A DNA stretch of 62,090 bases from Casp-actino8 sp041159745 (lineage in GTDB: Bacteria > Actinomycetota > Acidimicrobiia > Acidimicrobiales > Ilumatobacteraceae). Location of the stretch: NCBI GenBank assembly GCA_041159745.1, contig JBEAXP010000046.1, positions 1-62,090 of the forward strand, in the 5' to 3' direction. Position 1 is the stretch's first letter. Every line of letters begins with the position of its first letter. The notes beneath the pieces are model-generated. The model made no database searches. It worked only from the letters and a program-made list of their open reading frames with translations, and was not told the origin of the DNA. The translations under genes were made by a program, and so were the position numbers. This document shows, one piece after another, positions 15,241 through 22,582 of the stretch.

Positions 15241-15926
15241 GGTGTTTGGTGACGTGGTCCGACGACGAGCGGTTCGAGGCCGATGCGCAGAACGTCGGGC
15301 AGACGTGAGTGGAGGAGACCGGAGTCGACGCGACGAGCGACGTCGTGATCGGTGGGGATGGACGCGAGAACGGACACGCCGAGGACGTTCTCGACGTCGC
15401 GATCGTTGAGCACGCGGTGAGGCGGACGCACGATGACGAGTCCGTCGACGTGTTCGAGGCGAGGATCGGCGACGGCACGACGAAGGGCCAGATAGCAGGG
15501 CTGCACCACCATGATGTGGAGGTCGCTCTCCTGGTACACGGAATCGGGAAGCGCGACGAGACCCGCATCGATCACTGTGTGATGAGAGCTGGTGTCGTTG
15601 CGAAGGGCCGACGTGAACACCGGCCAACTGGCCGACTCGGATTCGGGGAGTGAGCCCGATCCGAACGGGAGGATCGAGAGCTGCTCGGTGACGGGTGCGA
15701 GGAGATCGGCCAGCCGCTGACCGGCTGGGTCGATCATCCAGTTGGTGATGCCGTGGGGAGGAGTCCCCACGCCGAGGATGGCCGGTTGATCGCCACCGAG
15801 GTCGACCAGGTGAGTGGAGAGGCGACGATCGCGATCGATGACGGCAGTGCTGAGAAGCGCGGCCAGTGCGGTGGACACCACCGAGGCACCGCAGCCCCCT
15901 TTGGGCGAAGAAACGACGACGAACAC
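15237..15926 (-). CDS. TadZ/CpaE-like MinD-family ATPase
   Basis: 229 residues. Deviant Walker A at about 5-15, SSPKGGCGAS, keeping the signature Lys of the MinD/ParA family but with Ala where KGGxGKT has the P-loop Lys, as in several atypical TadZ/CpaE proteins. It would place the pilus machine at a cell pole or site. GTG start with GAGAGG upstream. First gene of the tadZ-A-B-C-pilin-tadE unit. Confidence 0.82.
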   Translation of the reverse strand: MFVVVSSPKGGCGASVVSTALAALLSTAVIDRDRRLSTHLVDLGGDQPAILGVGTPPHGITNWMIDPAGQRLADLLAPVTEQLSILPFGSGSLPESESASWPVFTSALRNDTSSHHTVIDAGLVALPDSVYQESDLHIMVVQPCYLALRRAVADPRLEHVDGLVIVRPPHRVLNDRDVENVLGVSVLASIPTDHDVARRVDSGLLHSRLPDVLRIGLEPLVVGPRHQTP

Positions 15927-16014
15927 GACGACCTCTCACGGGAGGGACGGAGGGGAAGTCGGTGACCGTGAAGTCGGCGGAGTGTGTGGGGAGACTCCGA
16001 CGAAGGGGAGACGG

Positions 16015-16089
16015 TCAGACGAGTTTGAGTTTCTTGGCGGCGTAGGCGGCCAGGCCCACGAGCGCCGCGAACATCACGAGTCGCTTCAT
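16015..16089 (-). CDS. 24-residue hydrophobic microprotein
   Basis: Encodes MKRLVMFAALVGLAAYAAKK then LKLV and stop. Two basic residues, a hydrophobic helix long enough to insert in the membrane, and a basic tail. Support for a real gene is the TAACCT hexamer 7 nt upstream of the ATG, the same leaderless geometry as proven genes here. It lies between tadZ and tRNA-Sec. It resembles short actinobacterial DLW-39-type peptides in size and layout, but I cannot assign it to a family. Confidence 0.6.
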   Translation of the reverse strand: MKRLVMFAALVGLAAYAAKKLKLV

Positions 16090-16096
16090 GGCGGGC

Positions 16097-16102
16097 AGGT
16101 TA
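16097..16102 (-). promoter_or_regulatory. TAACCT -10 element, microprotein start
   Basis: Minus-strand TAACCT plus 7 nt leads straight to ATG 16089. Confidence 0.55.
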
Positions 16103-16130
16103 GTGACGATCGGGCAGTACCCTCACGGTC

Positions 16131-16223
16131 GGAGGTGTCCGAGTACCTGGTGGACTCCGCCGCCTTCAAAGCGGTTGGAACGGGTGAACCCCGTTCGGCG
16201 GGTTCGATTCCCGTCCACCTCCG
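16131..16223 (+). tRNA. selC: tRNA-Sec (anticodon TCA)
   Basis: 93 nt. Acceptor GGAGGTG/CACCTCC with discriminator G; anticodon arm GCCGC-CTTCAAA-GCGGT, giving anticodon TCA that reads UGA; a long variable arm with a 7-bp stem GAACGGG/CCCGTTC; T-arm GCGGG-TTCGATT-CCCGT. UCA plus a long extra arm identifies selenocysteine tRNA. tRNA-Ser would need TGA, GCT, CGA or GGA in the loop. CCA is not encoded. The eighth acceptor pair expected for bacterial tRNA-Sec is a T/C mismatch. No selA, selB or selD in this window. Confidence 0.85.
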
Positions 16224-16257
16224 CGAAGCGACGGATCCCGTCCACCTCCGCGAAGCG
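16209..16257 (+). repeat. 22-bp tandem duplication of the tRNA-Sec 3' end
   Basis: The block tcccgtccacctccgcgaag plus two more bases occurs at 16209-16230 and again at 16236-16257, a 27-bp period. The first copy ends the tRNA; the second lies in the spacer and forms one arm of a terminator-like hairpin. Confidence 0.85.
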
Positions 16258-16261
16258 GAGG
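16245..16261. terminator. hairpin after tRNA-Sec
   Basis: CCTCCGC-GAA-GCGGAGG, a perfect 7-bp GC-rich stem with 3-nt loop, placed between tRNA-Sec and the convergent serine hydrolase. The following sequence is only moderately T-rich (gtttcttacttct), so termination is inferred. Confidence 0.55.
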
Positions 16262-16276
16262 CACCGCGGAAGTTTC

Positions 16277-17419
16277 TTACTTCTGGGCGGCCTCGAACGC
16301 AGCAGTCACGAGCGACGAGCCACGGAAGTCTCCGACGAGACCTTCGAGCATGTTGTTCATCACGTACACGACCGTGAGGTTCAAGTCGAGGTCGTTGACA
16401 ACGGTCGAACCGCCCCAACCACCCCAGAAGCATGCGCGGCGATCGGTCGGCAGGTGGGGCACGGTCTCGTTCGGCAATCCGTAACCGATGCCGAACTTCA
16501 CCGGCGCCATCAACACCTGGTCGAGTCCATCGGCTTGCACGCGGAAGATGTTGTCGATCGTCTTCGGCGACAAGAACTTCTTGCCCTTCACCACACCTCC
16601 GTTGCTGATCGCACTCTGCGACCACGCGAGCGAGCGAGCATTCCCATGTCCGTTGGCGGCGCCGATGTCGGCCTGACGCCACTCGCTCGTCCACGAAGCC
16701 TCGGCACCCGGCGCCGGACCGGTGAAGGTCTTCACCACGACCGAGTTCGGATCGAGAGTGCTCATGTCGATGGGCAACGGCGGGGGAGGAATCACGTTCG
16801 ACACTCGGCCGAACTCGCTCGGGGCCAAACCGATGTGGAAGTCGAGATCGAGTGGCTTGGCAACTTCGTCGCGGAAGAACTCACCCAGTTTCTTGCCGGT
16901 TACTCGTCGAATGACTTCACCAACCAGGTGGCCCTGATTCAGCGCGTGGTAGCCCGACTGCGAACCGGGCTCCCACCACGGAGCCTGCGCGGCCAGTTTG
17001 GCCGTCGACTTCTCCCAGTCGTACAGATCGTCGACGGTGATGGGCTGTTCCCAGCCCGAAACACCGGAGGTGTGCGACAGCAGGTGGCGCACCAGCACCT
17101 TTTCCTTGCCGTTGGCCGCGAACTCGGGCCAATAAGTGGGGACCGGAGCATCGAGGTCGAGTTGACCGCGATCGGCCAGCATGAGCGCGCACAGAGCCAT
17201 CTGGGTCTTGGTGCTCGACCACACGTTGGTGATCGTGTCCTTCCCCCAAGGAGCCGAGTGCTCGGTGTCGACCCAGCCGCCCCACAGGTCGACCACAATC
17301 TCACCGTCGTGAACGACGGCGACCGAGGCGCCGACATCGGCACCCGAATCGATGTTGGCGGACAGGATGTCGCGCAACGCGGAAAAGCGTTGATCGCAGG
17401 AACCGTGAATCTCAGCCAT
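16277..17419 (-). CDS. serine hydrolase, beta-lactamase/class C PBP-like
   Basis: 380 residues. SxxK motif S68-S-T-K71 in NVWSSTKTQMAL, the HLLSHTSGV segment after it, YHALNQGHLVGEVIRRVTGK (Tyr of the second motif) and a late FGIGYGLP / FWGGWGG region. This is the esterase/beta-lactamase-like family (EstB, LactB types), often cytoplasmic in actinobacteria; no signal peptide is visible. Substrate unknown. Confidence 0.88.
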   Translation of the reverse strand: MAEIHGSCDQRFSALRDILSANIDSGADVGASVAVVHDGEIVVDLWGGWVDTEHSAPWGKDTITNVWSSTKTQMALCALMLADRGQLDLDAPVPTYWPEFAANGKEKVLVRHLLSHTSGVSGWEQPITVDDLYDWEKSTAKLAAQAPWWEPGSQSGYHALNQGHLVGEVIRRVTGKKLGEFFRDEVAKPLDLDFHIGLAPSEFGRVSNVIPPPPLPIDMSTLDPNSVVVKTFTGPAPGAEASWTSEWRQADIGAANGHGNARSLAWSQSAISNGGVVKGKKFLSPKTIDNIFRVQADGLDQVLMAPVKFGIGYGLPNETVPHLPTDRRACFWGGWGGSTVVNDLDLNLTVVYVMNNMLEGLVGDFRGSSLVTAAFEAAQK

Positions 17420-17461
17420 GTTCTCCCCCTCTGCTGATGGGGAGACGCTAGCGGGTGAGGG

Positions 17462-18403
17462 TCAGACCGCGAGAAGGTCGCGCGCGCCGGTGTCGCTCGA
17501 CGGATGGCGCAGTTTGCTCATGGCCCGCGCCTCGATCTGGCGGATGCGCTCGCGGGTGAGGTTGAAGTGCTCGCCCACTTCCTCGAGAGTGCGGGGCTCG
17601 CCGCGGTCGAGACCGAAACGCAACTTCAGGATCTCGCGCTCGCGCTCGTCGAGCGGCGCGAGGAGACGCTGAATCTCTTCCGGCAGCAGCGCGGTGGCCG
17701 CCATCTCGAACGGACTCTCGGCCGAGCGATCTTCGACCACGTCGCCGAGTTCGGCGTCGCCGTCCTCGCGCAGCGGTTCGCTCAGCGACAAGGGCTCAGC
17801 GGCGAAACGCAACGCCTCGGTGACCTTGTCTTCGGGCATCTCGACCTCTTCGGCCAGTTCGCGCAGCGTGGGCTGGCGGCCGAACTTGAGCTCGAGGCGC
17901 GAACGCGCCTTCTGCAGGCGCGCGAGTGTGTCGCCGGCATGGACTGGCAGACGGATGGTGCGACCGGTGTTGGCGATGCCGCGGGTGATGGCCTGGCGGA
18001 TCCACCACGTGGCGTACGTGGAGAACTTGAAGCCCTTGCGCCAGTCGAACTTCTCGACGGCGTGCATGAGGCCGAGGTTGCCCTCTTGGATGAGGTCGAG
18101 GAGAGGCAGACCCGACGCCTGATACTTCTTGGCGATCGACACCACGAGGCGCAGGTTCGACTGAACGAATTGACGCTCGGCGGTTTCGCCGTCGCGGACG
18201 AGGTTGCGCAGTTCGCGCTTCTTGGCCGGGGTGAGGCTCTTCGGATCGGCTGACGCCATGGCGGCCTGAGCGGTCTTGCCCGCTTCGATCTGCTTGGCGA
18301 GACGGACTTCGTCGTCCTTCGTCAGAAGTGTGTACTGACCGATGTCGGACAGATACAGACGAACGAGATCTTCTTCGTCACGCTCAACGCGATCCTTGGC
18401 CAC
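17462..18403 (-). CDS. primary-like RNA polymerase sigma-70 factor (group 1/2)
   Basis: 313 residues from GTG 18403 with GAGGG 9 nt upstream. Region 1.2 (DLVRLYLSDIGQYTLLT), region 2 (NLRLVVSIAKKYQ, DLIQEGNLGLMHAVEKFDWRKGFKFSTYATWWIRQAI), region 3 and region 4 with the HTH TLEEVGEHFNLTRERIRQIEARAMSKL. No long region 1.1, so it could be a SigB-type second primary factor or the organism's compact housekeeping factor. Region 2.4 (YATWWIRQAI) predicts recognition of a TAnnnT -10 element, consistent with the promoters seen here. Confidence 0.92.
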   Translation of the reverse strand: MAKDRVERDEEDLVRLYLSDIGQYTLLTKDDEVRLAKQIEAGKTAQAAMASADPKSLTPAKKRELRNLVRDGETAERQFVQSNLRLVVSIAKKYQASGLPLLDLIQEGNLGLMHAVEKFDWRKGFKFSTYATWWIRQAITRGIANTGRTIRLPVHAGDTLARLQKARSRLELKFGRQPTLRELAEEVEMPEDKVTEALRFAAEPLSLSEPLREDGDAELGDVVEDRSAESPFEMAATALLPEEIQRLLAPLDEREREILKLRFGLDRGEPRTLEEVGEHFNLTRERIRQIEARAMSKLRHPSSDTGARDLLAV

Positions 18404-18601
18404 CTGTCACCCTCGATTCATCACAGGATGTTGCTCACTCGACCGTTCTCGGAAGAGAACGCATCACCTTTCAGTGGTTTGCCACTCCGCCTTCCGGTGA
18501 TGGGCGGAACACTACCGACCGACCGTGCAACAACAACCTCCCGACACCCGCAGTTGCATGGAGATCGGTATCGTTGGAGCACCGAGCCAAGGAGATGAGC
18601 G
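18404..18601. other. divergent intergenic region, sigma factor / BI-1
   Basis: Contains the ribosome-binding region of the sigma gene, a TATCGT -10-like element near 18569 on the plus strand, and AAGGAG at 18589-18594, 7 nt before ATG 18602. BI-1 is thus one of the few unit-opening genes here with a normal leader. A small dyad AGTGG-TTTG-CCACT lies near 18473. Confidence 0.4.
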
Positions 18602-19411
18602 ATGTCGAATCCCCTGCTAAATGAAAATCGTCTGCAGAAGGCGGCCGAGGCCGATTCCGGCTGGGCCGCGCCAGCGCCCGAATCCCGTCGTCCGATCGAC
18701 GACGGCCCGGTCAGTCCGTGGAATCCCGCCACCACGGCGATGACTCTGGGTGGCACCGTGTCGGCCACGGCCGTGCTTTTCGTGCTCCTTCTCGCCGGTG
18801 CCGGATTCGGATGGGCTGCGGTCGAAGCGCCGCAAGGTGAGGTCACCGAGTTCCCCGCTCTGGCGATTGGTGGTGTTCTCGTCGGCTTGGTGTGTGCGAT
18901 CGTGCTCGCGTTCAAGCCCAACTGGGCGCGTGTTCTCGGACCGGTGTATGCGGTCGCGCAGGGTTTCTTCGTCGGCGCGATCTCACGTGCCTACGAGACC
19001 TACTACGACGGGATCGTCGTGCAGGCGGCCGGTGCCACGGTCGCCGTCTTCGCGGTGATGCTGGCTCTGTACGGCCTGCGCATCATCAAGGTCACCGACC
19101 GCTTCCGTCGCATCGTGATTGGCGCGACGCTCGGCCTGATGGTGTTCTACGGAGTGTCGCTTCTGCTGTCGCTGTTCGGCGCTCAGCCCTCGTTCATTTC
19201 GTCGGCGAGTGCTTTCGGCATCGGATTCAGCGTGGTCGTGGCGGTCCTGGCCGCCATGAACCTGGCACTCGACTTCGACTTCATCGAACGCGGCGTGGCC
19301 GAGAAGTATCCGCGCTCGGTCGAGTGGTTTGCGGCCTTCGGTCTCCTGGTCACCGTCGTGTGGCTCTACCTCGAGATCCTGCGCCTGCTCGCCAAGCTCC
19401 GCGACCGGTGA
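18602..19411 (+). CDS. Bax inhibitor-1/YccA-family membrane protein
   Basis: 269 residues with seven predicted membrane helices after a cytoplasmic N terminus of about 45. Helices include VSATAVLFVLLLAGAGFGWAA, FVGAISRAYETYYDGIVVQA and SAFGIGFSVVVAVLAAMNLAL, with the late DFIERGV and the C-terminal FGLLVTVVWLYLEILRLL, the pattern of the bacterial BI-1 (YetJ-like) family, which can leak calcium. Stop overlaps the next gene's GTG by 4 nt. Confidence 0.88.
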   Translation: MSNPLLNENRLQKAAEADSGWAAPAPESRRPIDDGPVSPWNPATTAMTLGGTVSATAVLFVLLLAGAGFGWAAVEAPQGEVTEFPALAIGGVLVGLVCAIVLAFKPNWARVLGPVYAVAQGFFVGAISRAYETYYDGIVVQAAGATVAVFAVMLALYGLRIIKVTDRFRRIVIGATLGLMVFYGVSLLLSLFGAQPSFISSASAFGIGFSVVVAVLAAMNLALDFDFIERGVAEKYPRSVEWFAAFGLLVTVVWLYLEILRLLAKLRDR

Positions 19412-20082
19412 CCGTCGACGCCCGCCAGCGGCGGGTGATCATCGTTCTCGTCACGGCACTCGTGTGCCTGTGGGGTGCCCGCTTCGGACAGAACCTGGCC
19501 CACGACTCGTGGAGTCATCTCACCCGGATGTGCTTCTGGGCCGGCACGCAGATCGTCTTCTATCTCGTCGTTCCTCTCGTCGTCACGCAACTCGCGGGCG
19601 GACACCGTCACGACATCGGCTGGCGTGTTCGGGGCACCTCCCAAAATGCGCGGACGTACCTCGCTCTGTTCGCGATCGGCGCACCGTTCGTGGTCGCGGC
19701 GAGTTGGTTCACCGAGTTCCAGAATCGGTATCCGCTCTTCGACGTCGTTCCCGGCCAGACCGGCGTGTGGGGCGACCTCGCCGTGTGGTGGGTGTTCTAC
19801 GCCCTGCAGTTCGTGGCCGTCGAGACGTTCTTTCGTGGTTTCCTCGTGCTCGGACTGGCGGAGGTGCTCGGCTCGACGGCGGTGCTGGTGGCCACCGTGC
19901 CGTACCTCATGATCCATTTCGTGAAACCGCCGCTGGAAGCCGCGGCATCGATCGTGGGTGGAATCGTCATGGGCGCGCTCGCTCTGCGCTCGCGCAGCAT
20001 CTGGTGGGGCGTCGCCCTTCACGTGGCCATTGCTGCTCTGATGGACGTGATGTCGCTCGGGCACAAGGGTTTTCTGTGGTGA
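19408..20082 (+). CDS. CPBP-family intramembrane metalloprotease (CAAX protease-like)
   Basis: 224 residues from GTG 19408. Multiple membrane helices. Motif 1 is VETFFRGFLVLGL (Glu followed by Arg four residues later, the ExxxR form), motif 2 is VPYLMIHF, motif 3 HVAIAALMDV. Some family members cleave CAAX proteins; others act in bacteriocin immunity or are of unknown role. Translationally coupled to BI-1 before it and to the HExxH gene after it by 4-nt GTGA overlaps. Confidence 0.85.
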   Translation: MTVDARQRRVIIVLVTALVCLWGARFGQNLAHDSWSHLTRMCFWAGTQIVFYLVVPLVVTQLAGGHRHDIGWRVRGTSQNARTYLALFAIGAPFVVAASWFTEFQNRYPLFDVVPGQTGVWGDLAVWWVFYALQFVAVETFFRGFLVLGLAEVLGSTAVLVATVPYLMIHFVKPPLEAAASIVGGIVMGALALRSRSIWWGVALHVAIAALMDVMSLGHKGFLW

Positions 20083-20843
20083 AGGTCGGAGACTTCGCCG
20101 ATCGAAACGAGGTCGTCGGTGCCGCACTGGGCGGTGCACTGCTCGGGGCGGTGGCCGGACGTGCTCTGCGCTCGACCGCGCTCGGGGCACTCATCGGTTT
20201 TCTGCACGGCCTGGTCGCCGGACGCCGCCACATCTACGACTGGTCGAGGCGAAGGGGACGAGCGGCGTTCGTGCTCGATCACACCTGGGCTCTGCCCACC
20301 ACCGCGGCCGGTCTCGTGGCGCTCGGCGTCACGTGGATGCGCGAGCGGACTTCCGGGGTTTCGGCCGGTTACGAACCCACCTTGTCGGAGCGTCAGAACC
20401 GAATGGTGCATCGCGACGGACTCGTGTTGCGTCGCGGTTTCGCGGTCACCATCGGCACGGTGATCAACGGCGCGGCCGGACGTGACGGGGTGCTCACCGA
20501 ACGGAGACGAAAGCTCGTGACCGATCACGAAGATGTTCACGTCTGGCAACAGCGCATGTTCGGACCCTTGTACCCCGTCGCCTACATCTCGTGGTTCGTC
20601 GGGGGATTGTTGGTGTCTCTCGTTCGTCGCGCCACGTCGCGCCATGACGGCGATCTGTCCATCGAGATCGACCGCTTCGGCTATTACCGCAATCCGTTCG
20701 AATGGCATGCATACACATGCGATGGCAACTGGCCGCCCCACGGTGTCGATCCGGAGACGGTGTGGAGTGATCGGTTCCCGACGTCGCAGTGGATCCCGCG
20801 GGCGTTCAGAGAGTCCGCAGGAATCCCAGCAGAGCGGCGTTGA
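20079..20843 (+). CDS. membrane protein with HExxH motif, unknown family
   Basis: 254 residues from GTG 20079. Glycine-rich membrane segments near 12-50 (GAALGGALLGAVAGRAL) and 75-86, then a soluble part with H150-E-D-V-H154 in VTDHEDVHVWQQRMFGPLYP. HExxH is the zinc-binding signature of many metallopeptidases and HxxHVWQ-like strings occur in DUF4157-type proteins, so a zinc enzyme is possible but unproven. A hydrophobic segment follows (AYISWFVGGLLVSLV). Its 3' end overlaps the convergent epoxide hydrolase by 38 nt. Confidence 0.7.
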   Translation: MKVGDFADRNEVVGAALGGALLGAVAGRALRSTALGALIGFLHGLVAGRRHIYDWSRRRGRAAFVLDHTWALPTTAAGLVALGVTWMRERTSGVSAGYEPTLSERQNRMVHRDGLVLRRGFAVTIGTVINGAAGRDGVLTERRRKLVTDHEDVHVWQQRMFGPLYPVAYISWFVGGLLVSLVRRATSRHDGDLSIEIDRFGYYRNPFEWHAYTCDGNWPPHGVDPETVWSDRFPTSQWIPRAFRESAGIPAERR

Positions 20844-21768
20844 ACTCGGCGGGTGCTTCCTGCTGCGTCCAGTGCCCGGCACCCGGGATCATCGCCTTGC
20901 CCTTGTAGTTGGGCAGGAGGCCGTTGCTCGCGTCCACCATCTCGGGCCGCGCTGCGATCACGCCGTCTTTTTCGCCGCCGATGAAGAACGCCGGCATCGT
21001 CATCACACTGACGGCGATGTCCTTCATGATCTCGTAGTTCGCGTCGAGGTTGCGGTACCACGACACCGGCCCGAAGAATCCGCTGTTCGTGTACTGCTTC
21101 ACGTAGGTGTCGAGATCGTCGGCGGTGAGCCAGAACGGAAGGTGCTCGGGCACGTCGGTGAACATGTCGAGGAACCCGGTTCCTTCCATGGGCGGGAACT
21201 CCGACGGAACTCCCTTGTACATCTCTCCTGATGCTCCCCACAGAATCGTGTGCATCGATCGGCGAACGTCGGCGTCGAGTTCGCGCTCGGCGGGGCCGAC
21301 GGGTTGGAAGTAGAGGATGTAGAAGAAGCGGTCGCCCCACATGGCCTTGAAGAGATCGGTGGGTTTGGCCGGCCACGGCGTGAACGGAACGCTCACGCCC
21401 ACGACCGCGTTCACACGCGACGGGTGGAGACGAGCGGCGTCCCACACCACGAGTGCGCCCCAGTCGTGACCCACGAACGTGGCGGTCTCGTGTCCGTAGT
21501 GGTCGAGCAGGGCCACGATGTCGCCGGTGAGTTGGCGGATGCCGTAGGCCTCCACGTCACGGGGAGCCGATGAGAACGCGTAACCGCGTTGATCGGGGGC
21601 GATCACGTGGTAACCGGCCTCGGCGAGGAACGGCACCTGGTGACGCCACGAGTGGGCCGACTCGGGAAAACCGTGGCACAGAACCACGCAGGGGGCCGAC
21701 GGATCGCCGGCTTCGGTGACCTGGAGATCGACTCCGTTGACGGACACGGTGACTTGGCGAGTGTTCAC
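20806..21768 (-). CDS. alpha/beta hydrolase, epoxide hydrolase-like
   Basis: 320 residues from GTG 21768. Oxyanion motif HGFPES at 32-37, nucleophile Asp102 in GHDWGA, cap-domain region with the FQPVGPAERELDADVRRS segment, and a late catalytic His in GAGHWTQQEAP. Asp nucleophile with HGFPES is typical of soluble epoxide hydrolases. CAGACT lies 6 nt before the start. Confidence 0.9.
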   Translation of the reverse strand: MNTRQVTVSVNGVDLQVTEAGDPSAPCVVLCHGFPESAHSWRHQVPFLAEAGYHVIAPDQRGYAFSSAPRDVEAYGIRQLTGDIVALLDHYGHETATFVGHDWGALVVWDAARLHPSRVNAVVGVSVPFTPWPAKPTDLFKAMWGDRFFYILYFQPVGPAERELDADVRRSMHTILWGASGEMYKGVPSEFPPMEGTGFLDMFTDVPEHLPFWLTADDLDTYVKQYTNSGFFGPVSWYRNLDANYEIMKDIAVSVMTMPAFFIGGEKDGVIAARPEMVDASNGLLPNYKGKAMIPGAGHWTQQEAPAEFNAALLGFLRTL

Positions 21769-21774
21769 CCCGCC

Positions 21775-21780
21775 AGTCTG
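21775..21780 (-). promoter_or_regulatory. CAGACT -10-like element, epoxide hydrolase start
   Basis: Minus-strand CAGACT plus 6 nt and GTG 21768. Confidence 0.45.
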
Positions 21781-21784
21781 CTCG

Positions 21785-21967
21785 TCAGGACGGGAGCCGA
21801 CGAATCAAGGGGTTGGACTCGAGGGCCTCGTCGGGGATCGGTCGACCCGTGACCTCGCACGTCCAGTACGCACCCGATTCGAGCCGCGTCATCGCCGCCT
21901 CGACATCGGCGAGATCGCGCTCGATGTCATCGATCGACGGTTCGTCGGGGCGGGTGTTGTCGGCCAC
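21785..21967 (-). CDS. degenerate DksA/TraR-like small protein
   Basis: 60 residues. IERDLADVEAAMTRLESGAYWTCEVTGRPIPDEAL mirrors the end of the coiled coil and the zinc-finger start of DksA/TraR proteins (normally GTYGTCxxCGxPIxxxRL), but only one of the four zinc cysteines remains and the second CxxC is missing. It would act, if at all, as a metal-free RNA polymerase secondary-channel ligand. Leaderless geometry: TACATT, 6 nt, GTG. Confidence 0.7.
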   Translation of the reverse strand: MADNTRPDEPSIDDIERDLADVEAAMTRLESGAYWTCEVTGRPIPDEALESNPLIRRLPS

Positions 21968-21973
21968 GAGCCC

Positions 21974-21979
21974 AATGTA
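21974..21979 (-). promoter_or_regulatory. TACATT -10 element, DksA-like start
   Basis: Minus-strand TACATT plus 6 nt and GTG 21967. Confidence 0.55.
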
Positions 21980-22024
21980 GTGGCCGAGGGCTCGTCGAGG
22001 TGGTGGGAGGTAGCGTCGTTCCTC

Positions 22025-22582
22025 ATGTCAGACACCTTCCCGCCCTTCGATGGATCAGCCCCCAAGCAGCAGAAGTTCCGGGCCTACCCGCCCATGGGAA
22101 TCGATCCGACCAAGCGTTACACCGCCACCATGGACACGTCGATGGGCACCTTGGTCATCGCGCTCGATGCGGTCAAGGCACCCAAGACCGTCAACAGCTT
22201 CGTTTTCCTCGCGTTGAACCATTACTACGACGGCATCATCTTCCACCGCATCATCAAGGGCTTCGTCTGCCAGGGCGGCGACCCCACCGGCAGCGGTCGT
22301 GGTGGTCCCGGCTATCAGTACGAAGACGAACTGCCCAAGGCCGGTCAGTACGAAATCGGTTCGCTGGCCATGGCCAACGCGGGTCCGAACACCAACGGCT
22401 CGCAGTTCTTCCTCATCAGCGGTTCCGATGGCGTGCGTCTGCCACCGCTCTATTCGCTGTTCGGCAAGGTCGTGAAGGGACTCGACGTCGTGGAAGCGAT
22501 GCAGAACGTCCCCACCGGCCCGGGCGATCGTCCGCGTACCGATGTCGTCATCAACTCGGTCACGATCAGCGTCGCCGACTAG
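22025..22582 (+). CDS. cyclophilin-type peptidyl-prolyl isomerase (cytoplasmic)
   Basis: 185 residues. Cyclophilin core from about 38: IIFHRIIKGFVCQGGDPTGSG (catalytic Arg region), GSLAMANAGPNTNGSQFFL and YSLFGKVVKGLDVV. No signal peptide. TAGCGT sits 8 nt before the ATG. A second, membrane-anchored cyclophilin lies at 53332. Confidence 0.92.
   Translation: MSDTFPPFDGSAPKQQKFRAYPPMGIDPTKRYTATMDTSMGTLVIALDAVKAPKTVNSFVFLALNHYYDGIIFHRIIKGFVCQGGDPTGSGRGGPGYQYEDELPKAGQYEIGSLAMANAGPNTNGSQFFLISGSDGVRLPPLYSLFGKVVKGLDVVEAMQNVPTGPGDRPRTDVVINSVTISVAD

Noticed and set aside
16131..16223. tRNA-Ser
   Set aside because: Both have long variable arms, but the loop CTTCAAA places TCA, not a serine anticodon, at positions 34-36.
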